A program made the translations under genes and the position numbers. Shown one piece after another: positions 54,966 to 64,000 of a DNA stretch of 64,000 bases (positions within the stretch are counted from its first letter, which is position 1; each line of letters opens with the position of its first letter). The DNA comes from Phialocephala subalpina (taxonomy: Eukaryota > Ascomycota > Leotiomycetes > Helotiales > Mollisiaceae): positions 1,157,069 to 1,221,068 of the forward strand of contig FJOG01000022.1 of the NCBI GenBank assembly GCA_900073065.1. Reading direction: 5' to 3'. Below the pieces are notes generated by a model. The model worked only from the letters and a program-made list of their open reading frames with translations, did no database searches and was not told the origin of the DNA.

Positions 54966-55587
54966 CTTCGCCTTGTCGGATAAATCAAATACTATACCTT
55001 AATCCTTTTATCTATTATATAAAGCGAGAAGCAATAACGGATTCGGAGGCGAAATTTTGGCTCTCCGATTTACTGAGTTCCTTTATATAAAGGACTAAGT
55101 ATATTTTAGAAAGTGTCTACTTTAGATTCCTTAAGAACTTATTTGGGATTCTTTAGTATCATTATTAAAACTTGACAAAAATGATATAAGAAAATAGAGG
55201 TCAAATTAAGTGTAATTAGCTAAAATGCAAGGAGGCAAAACACGTGATAATACGGTTAATCTTGCTCAGGTTGATTAGGCCTACTTAGGCGAGCTACTTA
55301 GGGTGCTTATAGTGCTCAGGGTGTTTATGGTGCTCATGGTGCTCAGGCGAGTTGATTGAGTCGAGGGTGAGCCGAGGGTGATTAGCGCCTGAGCAAGAGC
55401 AGCAAGCTTACTAACTCCATACGGAACTCAAGAAAGAGAAAATTGATTCATAGTACCAGAATATTAACTATTCAATTAAAAATGAAAATTCAACGCTAAA
55501 TCATGTCTAAACTCTTTATCCACGCGAATGCTAGACCTCTAACCTCTAACCAATGCTATGCCAAAAACACGAATAACCAGAGTTGAT
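54966..55587. other. AT-rich intergenic sequence with an inverted and tandem repeat
   Basis: No gene. CTTGCTCAGG at 55261-55270 and its complement at 55388-55397 flank a stretch of GTGCTCAGG/GTGCTTAT/GTGCTCATG repeats. Confidence 0.5.
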
Positions 55588-56679
55588 CTAGTTTATCTCA
55601 ATCAAACCAGGACCAAATAGTGTCGCATTTGCAACTGCGCCAGCAGAGGAGAATGGTCCAGAGCTGTTCGTTACAGCAGCGATGGTGAAGCCATTTCCAA
55701 ATGTTGCCTCGTCGAATGGAAATTGAGCAGTGAAGAGAACGGTACTGTTTTGAACTTGAACATCCTGAAGGTTCTCGACCACGGGGTTGTTCTGCTGGTT
55801 GATATATACGAGCGACAATCCGGAAAGCCGCGATTCGATTGCTTTGTCTTTTGAGGTGTCAAAGCTGAACTGGATATTCTGCGACTTGGGCTGGATATCA
55901 GGGGTAACCACAGTGAGGGTGGCAAAGACGGGTAGATCGATCTCATCGATGTTGGGACAAGAGCCTGGAACCACGAAGTCTTGGTTCAAGGAAGAGAATG
56001 CGAACTCGCGGGTCATAGTTGTAAGGAATGGAAGGGCGCTGGGAATTTTGCCGAGCATATTGCGGTAGAAGCCGTTCTGTTCACCCTCTTGCCCGATGAT
56101 GGAGCCAACACCACTAATAAGACTAGCGTCACCGTCGGTCGCAAATAGTGTTTGAACTTCTTGAAGAGTGCCAAGGACAGCATCAGTGAAGGTAGATGCT
56201 AACACCATGGCACCGGAGAAGGCATCGACAGGGAAGTCGTACTTGCACGGCTGAATTGGGTTGCTCTTGAAGTTGGCGAGGGCATTGTTGGCATTCAGTG
56301 CGTGAAGTTCTTCTTGTGCTACCACAGCATTGAGAGCATCTAGAACAGTCTTTCGAGTTGATCGGTCCTCGATCTCGTAGCCTTGGGTGCCACCAGTACT
56401 GTTCGTGATGTTGGAGATCAGCTCGGTAAAGAAGGCAACTTCGAATAGCTCGTTGAAGGCGACGAGGCGCAAACTCGTCTTGCTATTGTCGCTAATCGTT
56501 GGCGGTAGAGATCCAGAGGGAAGGCTACCATGGGCTTGTTGTTCGATAATAGTAAGTTGTGTGGATGGGTTAGAGATGGTTGGGAACCCATTGGATAAGG
56601 GAAAGGAGAATGGTGCAGCAGAAACGAATGGCAGGTATGACACCATGACTAGTGCTGCCAAGGCGGCAGCGAAGATCAT
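55588..56679 (-). CDS. LsdA/Rds1-like secreted ferritin-fold protein
   Basis: Single exon, 363 residues. Signal peptide M1 to about A21 (FAAALAALVMVSYLPFVSA). A ferritin-like helical domain follows (about 65-240): LVAFNELFEVAFFTELISNIT, VVAQEELHALNANNAL, and IIGQEGEQNGFYRNMLG with Glu/His residues on helices. A C-terminal beta-type region follows (about 245-363). This matches fungal late-sexual-development / stress-response proteins (LsdA, Rds1). In Aspergillus LsdA is expressed late in sexual development; biochemical function is not established. The gene is intact and RIP-free although it lies among relics. Confidence 0.85.
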   Translation of the reverse strand: MIFAAALAALVMVSYLPFVSAAPFSFPLSNGFPTISNPSTQLTIIEQQAHGSLPSGSLPPTISDNSKTSLRLVAFNELFEVAFFTELISNITNSTGGTQGYEIEDRSTRKTVLDALNAVVAQEELHALNANNALANFKSNPIQPCKYDFPVDAFSGAMVLASTFTDAVLGTLQEVQTLFATDGDASLISGVGSIIGQEGEQNGFYRNMLGKIPSALPFLTTMTREFAFSSLNQDFVVPGSCPNIDEIDLPVFATLTVVTPDIQPKSQNIQFSFDTSKDKAIESRLSGLSLVYINQQNNPVVENLQDVQVQNSTVLFTAQFPFDEATFGNGFTIAAVTNSSGPFSSAGAVANATLFGPGLIEIN

Positions 56680-58734
56680 TATCGACCAATTTGCAGGAAA
56701 CAGGATAATAAAGTGGATGATAGGGAAACCCCTCTATATGTAGGTGGGATGAGAGAAAACACATTACTGACTGTCCCTACCAAAATCCATATCTAGAAGC
56801 TTCGCATTGCGGGGGTTTTAGGTGAGGTTTTGTGCGTTGTGCACGCTGGTATGTGGACGTCGGGACCTCGGAATTTAATCGAGAAAGCTGCAGCATATTT
56901 ACTAAGCAGGAGAGGATGTGCATGCGATCGTGATTTTGGGGTTCCTCGGCAAATTTGCGGCCTCTCGCTTTGCCAAACCGCTTCACATTCAAGGACTTCC
57001 TGGACACGCATTTTGGTAGGGTGTCTTTGACACGGCTGATATCAAGAGACGACTGGGTGGTGTTCGATGCCTGACGCAAGATCAGTAGGCCGAAAAGCAG
57101 ATGAAGAATCAATTCGGTCAATTTGCTCAATTCGCCCGAGGGTGAACCTTGATGTCTCGCGTCGAATTGCGATGACCATACCCATATTTTGCATAAAATA
57201 AGATGTTATGCCTCGGCCTCGCAAAGGGAACAGATGGCAGCCATATCTGGTGGATGTTGACCAACTTAGATCTCAGTCGTGAACAGACGGAGTCATCAAC
57301 CCCTTTGCGATTGCTTCAAAATAATGAGACGTCGACGTTCTGGTTATAAAAAGGTTTATTGAATCGAAGCCCAGACACGGTGGTTTCTTTGTTTCGTGGT
57401 TGAGGCTCTGTCGGTTTGAGATGGTTCCATTATTGCCGCGTGTTTTGCGAAATTGCGTCAGAGAGCTGCTCGTGCTGGTTTCAGGGTGTGAAACACCTTC
57501 GTAGGGAAACGGAGAGCCTGGGAGGAAAGATGAAGATACCAGCGTGGATAACGGAAGAGACAAAATATGTCGATGCGAGCTTCTTATGAGGGGGTTTTAA
57601 TTGGTGTCGGGCTCATGCGAAAGTCGCCTGCAACGCGAAACGCTACTCACATGCCTTGAACTTCAGTTAAAGGGTTGATATGAGGTTGTTTCTCCTCTCA
57701 ATTGGTGCGTCACGTGGATAAAGCAGGCTCCTCGTTAAAAATTGGCGATTTCTAGTGAGATAATAAGCAGGCCTAGTACAGCGGACTTCGGGCAGACGAA
57801 GGCGGAGAGGGAATTACATACTAAGTGCGATTGGCCAAGAAATTGTTTCCTTAATAAATTTATACGCAACTTAACCTTTGAGTTTATAAATAATAATATT
57901 GTTTTACGTAGATAAAATTAGTTTGTCTATTGAGAATCAAAGGCTACCGCGGAGCTAAAAATGCTATTTTATATTAGTTTGCACTTTAAGTATTTATTAT
58001 TTTTAGTATTTATATTCAAACGGTAGCAATAAAATAGAGGACTATTACTTAACGAGTTTTTTTACTTTGTGAAGGCAAAGGAAATGCATTTATGGGTTTT
58101 AATCTAATGAGCTAATCGATTGAATAAAATATTAGGCGTATATTTCAAAATCAGACTAAAAGAATTACACAATTAATAATTATTGTCAGAACCCAGGGGA
58201 ATTTTAAGGATTAATATAACAAGGCTATGGGTGACTCCTATATAGAATCAATGCATCCCCCATCCGAATGGATCTAAGATGTCAATTAAAGGATCGCATT
58301 AAACCCCGTACTTTCGCACCTTACATCGAGAACAATTACTATCCAAATCGCTGTTAGCCGCCCTGATCAAAAGCATATCGATATAGCTTTCAGGAAGTAA
58401 AGTTTCTATAAGATTGAGACAAAGAATACTGATGATACGGGCCTAGGAGTACAATATCGAAGTTCTGGCGACGCTCGCTAGGTCAGGGGCTCGCTTACAG
58501 GATCCAAAAGGGGCATCGTCTCGTTCAGGCTGACGCCAAGCTTGTATCTGTCCTCATCATTCAGTATCACCTCTCGTCGAGCGTTTATCAATCGAAGAAT
58601 CCAACATGTTAGACCTAGGGCTCGGCCAAGTCCTCATTGTGACTCACTGTGAGAGGACAAGTCTCTGTTGAGTTTAAGATAAGACCTTATACGGGCCGCC
58701 GAAAGCTTCCATCGTTTAAAGATATTTCTATAAA
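56680..58734. other. gene-free, partly AT-rich sequence
   Basis: About 2 kb. Up to 57800 mixed composition without a supported gene. From about 57840 to 58180 strongly AT-rich and TA-rich, as left by RIP. Nothing recognisable. Confidence 0.45.
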
Positions 58735-58892
58735 ATGTCACGAAGAAACCAAATTCTCACCATCATCGCCTTCTCATCAATTATAATCCTTGCGATAATT
58801 TTCCGGCCCCAGACTACTCAACCAGTAGTCATTAACCACGCTCTTGGTGATTATGGCAATGGTAAAGTCTACCTCGCCTCGCTATGCCGCTA

Positions 58893-60272
58893 CAGTGCCA
58901 CGTCATGAGTCTGAGCCTTTATATTTTTACCCCGAACCCCATCATAATTCTAATTTACAAAAATCTATGCATCTCTACCATTTTCCGTTTAATTTAAGAT
59001 TTGATTGATTCTATTGATATGCGCATAAATCAATTACTTTTCGATAAAAAAATAACTCGCAAATATTAAAACCTTACTTTAATATTTTGTATATTATTTC
59101 TTTGCCTCGATATAAGCCTTAATTCGATTAACTATACTCTCCTTTAAATTATTAAAGACCTCTTTATTTATTGTATCCCATGCTATTTATAAAGTATTTT
59201 CAAGTCGTTATCTTAAATATTTACTCTTATTTTTATCCTTTATAATCTCTAAAAACATCTTAAAAATTCTCTTTTTAAGCTCCCACTAAATATACTCGAT
59301 CGAGTTTAAATCGGGGGAATAAAAAAGCCAATCTTCGATTTATATAATCTTATTTTCTATAAACTAATTTCGTACTTTAATTACTCGATAAATAGAAGTA
59401 TTATCTTATATAAAAATATAATCAAAATCCAAAGATTAAACTATTAATTTAACTTTTATATTAAAAACCTCTAAATAAAAATTAATAAAATATCTATGTT
59501 TTTTAGACTCGAAATCTCAATCTATAATATAAAAATTAATCTTCTTATTATTCTAAAAGTATCCTCAAATTATAATTTTTATATTCTTATAATAATTATA
59601 AGTTTAAATTATCGATTTATCCCACATTTAATTAGTAGTTCGAAATACTTATTCGATTTGTTTTCTTTGCCCTCGCTTTATTAAACACTTATTACTCCAT
59701 ATAAATATTCTTTATTCTTTTTTATTTTTGCTTTTATTCTTTAAATACTAAATTAACTTCTTAATCGTATTCTCCTTTATAAAGAACGGGCGCTTTCTAA
59801 CTCTCTAATTATATATACTATATTTTTTGAGGATTCGATCGACCGTAGATTTATTTATTCCGAGATTAAATTTCTTTTTAATAATTAAATAATTATTTTT
59901 TGAGTTTACGCGTTTATATCGAAGTAATAATCGTTTTACTACTTCGGTATAATACTTCGGTCCGCCGATTCGAGGTTAAGACTCTCCGTTAGAGCGTAGA
60001 TAAGCGAGAGAGAAAATGCTTCGAATGACTCCGCGGGAGCAATTTAAAATAGTTTTAACTTCGGGGATTTTAGCGCCTTTAATGGCTATACTAATAGTAA
60101 CGCCTCTTTAATATAGAGTAAACTTATAATTGAATTGCCTATTCCCAAAGGAATTGCTTAGAGGAGTGCGTTAAAGAGGCATTTTATTGTGTAGAAGGGA
60201 AGGGGTAGAAAACGCGTAAACGCGTTTTTACGCGTTCTCGCTTAATTGGCTCAGACTCCTGACGCGGTACTG
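58893..60272 (-). mobile_element. Tc1/mariner element inside the Hsp70 intron
   Basis: 1,380 bp. Terminal inverted repeats at both ends (left cagtgccacgtcatgagtct, right end the complement with a few transitions), TA duplications at 58891-58892 and 60273-60274. The interior is extremely AT-rich. On the minus strand a transposase can still be followed: DNTSIYRVIKVRN and WLFYSPDLNSIEYI-WELKK, with TAA before DN (CAA expected) and TAG in EYI-WEL (TGG expected). It is related to the element at 53249 but diverged and more strongly mutated. Confidence 0.85.
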
Positions 60273-61318
60273 TAACACCTCCAGTAATTGGCATCGAACT
60301 TGGAGAAACTGCTCGCGTTGGTATGATTAATCATGATGAGTTTCGGGTCATTCTAGACGACCAAGGTCGGAGCTCGATACCATCCTGCGTCAACGACACC
60401 TGTATCAAGCGGCCTCATTTTGACGAATCAATCCTACCTGACATCATCAAAAGACTCAAAACAACAGCAGACGGCTTCTTCGGACGAAACATTACCCACG
60501 CCGTTATATCGGTCCCGGCATATTTCGCCGATGCGGAGCGACAATCAACAAAAGATGCTGCCGCCTTGGTTGGTCTCCAAGCTCTCCGCATTGTCAATGA
60601 ACCGACCGCAGCTGGTATTGCTTACGACCTCGACAAACCCGACCATGAATCCAACTTCATTGTATACAACCTGAATTCCCAAACTTGCGATGTCACTCTT
60701 GAAAATATCGATTATGGGGTCTTCGAGATTCTAGCAAATGCGAGCGGAAACATTGGCAGTGACTACTTTGAGCAAGCTGTACTTGAGCACATCATTGGAA
60801 CCGAAAACATGAAATCCCAAGTTGCGAAGGCAGAAGAGGTATTGTCAAGGAAGACATCTGCCAAAATACGGCATTCCATCGCGAAGACCGAGCTCAACGA
60901 AGTCTACCAGAGTATCTTTGAGAAGACTCTTCCTTTGATCAAATATGTTCTCGAGGAAGCGAAGGTGGAGGTCGGCAAGGTCGAAGGAGTAATCCTCACT
61001 GGAGTCCGTCGTCACATCGCGAAAGTCCAGCCATTCATCGAGCAATGATTTGGGATGAAAGTCTACCAAGGGGTCAGCTCAGATGAAGCCATCTTGAAGG
61101 GTGTTGCCATTCTAGCTCAAGTACTCTCGGGCATCGACGACGACTGGGGATGTCCACCAGTGATGGGTCTCAATCCACTTTCACTCGGCATCGACGCAGG
61201 CTGTGTGTTTACGAAAGTACTTCCGAGGAATACAGTTATACCGACACGCAAGCAAATCACTGTGACTACTGTTATGGACAATCAACCATCAATCAGAATC
61301 CAAATCGTCGAAGGAGAT

Positions 61319-61818
61319 CGGCTCTTATCGAGCAAGAACAACGAGATTGGAGCTTTTGATATCCTGGTACCTCCAGCTCCTGCTGGCGTTCCATATGTGG
61401 ATATCGTATTTGAGGTGGACGCGATTGAATTGTTGACGGTGAAGGCCGAAGACAAGGCCGAGCGAAAAGAAGTCAAGGTTATTATTGGCGACATCCTGCA
61501 CGAGCGCAAGTGGGAGGAAGAAGTCGATGCAATAGTCATGGAAGCGGAGGCAAATTATGAAGCCGACCCGGCTCTTATCGAGCAAGAACAACGAGATTGG
61601 AGCTTTTGATATCCTGGTACCTCCAGCTCCTGCTGGCGTTCCATATGTGGATATCGTATTTGAGGTGGACGCGATTGAATTGTTGACGGTGAAGGCCGAA
61701 GACAAGGCCGAGCGAAAAGAAGTCAAGGTTATTATTGGCGACATCCTGCACGAGCGCAAGTGGGAGGAAGAAGTCGATGCAATAGTCATGGAAGCGGAGG
61801 CAAATTATGAAGCCGACC
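61319..61818 (+). repeat. exact 250-bp tandem duplication
   Basis: Positions 61319-61568 and 61569-61818 are identical. The unit lies in the Hsp70 substrate-binding region. As 250 is not a multiple of three, the second copy is read out of frame. Confidence 0.92.
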
Positions 61819-61841
61819 GCATACCTCCTTTATTGATCTGA

Positions 61842-64000
61842 TGAAGAGAATAAAAAAGTTGTTGGCTGGGATCGGGCTGCATAGAAATTCAGGACGAGAC
61901 AGCGTTCATAATCCTTTTGGGAAATGATGGGTAGCCACAAGTATTCCACCTTGGCGAGAGATTCTTGTTTCTCAGAGAACGAAAGTACATCAAATCCTTC
62001 CAGTGTCATCTCCTGCCTTGATCCAACCACCGCCCGAGATATTGCGCGTTCCCAAAATATATACCACAGCGCCCCGGCTACCAACAATTATCCATCTCGA
62101 GGTAGGGCACGCAAGAAGCTTACTTCTTGTGCACGGGGCAAGAATCGCAGCTGCAGGAGGCACCGCATGAGCCTTCTTAAAGATTAGTGGCTGTATCTAA
62201 CCAAGAACATGGCCAATCTTCTTGATCCCACGGGGAAATCTTACAATCGGCTCCGCACATGTTAACTTGAATCTCGGCGATGGATGACATATTGGACGTA
62301 GATAATATTTTGGTCTGAAGTTCGAATTTTGATATTTAGGGATGTTTTTGAAGCGCGGACCTTTCGATGGAGATAGAAGAGGAGACACGAGCTTAAGAAC
62401 AAAAAATCGACGTGGCACTCCAAGTGTCGTGCATTAGCGCCCCCATTCTTTGCTATTCTAAGACTCAAAATCTTGATCTCAAATATTGCTTATCAGATTC
62501 GATTGGCTCGTTTGTAAAGGGTGCTTTATTTTATTGCATTGCAATTGGTAGGTTGATTTGATATGGGCCGATTAACCGGGTCATGAGATACTAAGGAGCT
62601 TCGATACCAAAGGTGGGGGAGGGGTTAATTTTTCGATTTCAAGGTTCCAATTCTTGCAATTATACTTTGGAGGTAATTGCCTAATGTAATATAAAGTAGA
62701 AAAGGCTTTAGATTCCTATTTATTGAAAATCACGTAATTGGAATACAAAGGTTCGAATAAATAAAAAATTAAAATTTATTTCGAATTTCGAATTTAAAAA
62801 TTAAAAATTCTATATTTAATTAAACAGCTTTTTATATAAGCGTAATATTTCGATCAAATATTATTTTATACCTATTAAAAATTAATAATTCGAGTATTTA
62901 TTTTTAATTAAATATTATATAATTTTAATATTTAAACGAAAAAATAAATTTATAAATTTAATTTATAAATTATAAAAATAAAAATAAAGATTTAAAAAGA
63001 ATATAATTAAAGTTTTTTAAATATAAAAAAATTATATTTATACGATTATTAATTCTCGAGTTATTAAAAATATAAATTATTAAAATTAAATTTCGAAATA
63101 TTTATATTTTTTAATTTAATTTTTAAAATACGATTGAATTAAATCTAATTAAAAAGCCTATGGAAATATAATTATATTACTAAATAATAATGTAGAGACG
63201 AATAGCACTTATTAATGGTAGGGGCCCAAAGCTACATGATATGGGGGTAGCTATACTTGAATTACTTTCTTGTTTTCAACAAATCTGATTGGTAGACATC
63301 TCGACCTTGGCCTCAAAATCGCTGTTCAGCCACTTTCTCAGGCAGCAAAAAACGTACCCTGTCACTGCATATGCAGTAAAAGTTTCAGAACATGCCATTG
63401 AGCGCCGACTAACCCACAAAAGGTGTGGCAAAGGATGGCTTTTGGTGGCTGAGATCACGTTATGGCTTTGCGGGTTCCCGCAATGCAAGCGCATGGGGAC
63501 GATTGGCTGACCTGAACCAATGGATGCCTTGCGTTGCAACAAGGGGGACTAGCGCTTATCAGTCGAAGCATTCGGGGTCAATTCCATGCGGGGTAGCTCG
63601 GGTTTAATGTGTGCTTGATTTCACTTCCTTGCTTCGACAAGTTTGAATGGTCGAGAGAAACGTCGAGCAGGATCGGCAAAGGTCGGTGTCCCCGACTCTC
63701 ATACGCCTGCCCCATGGTGAAGGCTGCACACTTGCCTCTTTTGGCATGTCACATAATCTTCTCGGCGTTTGGCTGGTGAGAGTCCTGTTGAGTGGGCAAG
63801 AGACAAGGGTAGCTCCCGAGGAGGGTGAGCTCGACCCCAGCTCTTCCCAGAAAACCCTCGCCGATCTGTTTCCGAGATAGATGAACGGATTTTGCATAAA
63901 TCAGTTCCCCTCTCATTGGAAATGAAGAGAACTTAGCACCTATAATTCTGTCATCACCGAAAAGAACACCAAGTTGCGTGGAGTAGCGAAGCAAATCCGT
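61842..64000. other. gene-free sequence with an AT-rich, RIP-like block
   Basis: No supported gene. About 62700-63180 is almost only A and T with many TA steps (a RIP-like remnant of an old repeat). The last 750 nt have normal composition but only short, featureless frames. Confidence 0.45.

Larger units (their letters stand above)
58735..61841 (+). pseudogene. degenerate Hsp70-family gene with a transposon in its intron, a stop codon and a tandem duplication
   Basis: Exon 1 (58735-58861) encodes a membrane anchor or signal (LTIIAFSSIIILAIIF). The intron 58862-60284 contains a Tc1/mariner element. Exon 2 from 60285 reads VIGIELGETARVGM (Hsp70 phosphate-1 motif, changed from GIDLGTT), then AVISVPAYFADAERQSTKDAAALVGLQALRIVNEPTAAGIAYDLDK (strong Hsp70 signature), then NLNSQTCDV where DLGGGTFDV is expected, and ILTGVRRHIAKVQ for VLVGGSTRIPKVQ. 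Parts of the ATPase domain are missing. A TGA at 61046 interrupts the frame, and a 250-bp duplication at 61319-61818 shifts it near the end. The substrate-binding part (NNEIGAFDILVPPAPAGVPYVDIVFEVDA) is recognisable. Probably a dead, long-diverged ER-type Hsp70. Confidence 0.8.

Noticed and set aside
62700..63180. AT-rich block as a centromere or replication origin
   Set aside because: Only about 0.5 kb, next to other RIP-like blocks; an old RIP-mutated repeat is the simpler explanation.

Overview
The window is nuclear DNA of a filamentous ascomycete. Evidence: many short introns (mostly 41-91 nt) with GT..AG ends and CTAAC/CTGAC branch sites; fungal-only families (PIR cell-wall protein, BIM1/X325 copper protein, BtgC-type GH17 glucanase, Clr5 domain, LsdA-like ferritin-fold protein); and AT-rich blocks and premature stops that look like repeat-induced point mutation (RIP, C-to-T in CpA). 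The gene families fit Leotiomycetes best, but I cannot name a species. There are two assembly gaps (29935-29954 and 51615-52153).

Left and middle (1-50 kb) is mostly ordinary, gene-dense euchromatin. In order: a broken coiled-coil gene; a PIR wall protein; a divergent pair of unknown paralogues, one intact and one with two RIP-type stops; a small membrane protein with an internal duplication; a DUF924 gene with a frame break; STRAP and DOA1/PLAA as divergent WD40 genes; a BIM1-like copper protein; an SRR1-like protein; a cysteine hydrolase; a 1,060-residue Clr5-ankyrin-membrane protein with near-identical repeats; a GH17 glucanase; a secreted amidase; an NAD(P)-dependent reductase; a quinone oxidoreductase convergent with a D-xylose reductase; a Ser-rich membrane protein; an HD-domain protein; a BBE-type FAD oxidase; a degraded membrane-protein gene; an MFS transporter relic; and an unknown protein with a nuclease-like motif. 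Exon models given here were checked for frame closure across every junction.

At 48.7-50.8 kb lies the most unusual item: two intronless genes of bacterial character that overlap by 23 nt in operon style, a MazG-like nucleotide pyrophosphohydrolase followed by a GIY-YIG/DUF2075 (Schlafen group 3-like) helicase. It looks like a transferred bacterial two-gene unit that is still intact.

Right of 51 kb the window becomes a repeat- and relic-rich compartment: a TIR element holding the assembly gap, a multicopper-oxidase relic, an NmrA-like relic split by a Tc1/mariner element, an intact LsdA-like gene, AT-rich sequence, and a degenerate Hsp70 gene. A second Tc1/mariner element sits at the branch-site TA of the Hsp70 intron, and that gene also carries a premature stop and an exact 250-bp tandem duplication. 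Most of 56.7-58.7 and 61.9-64 kb has no gene that I can support.
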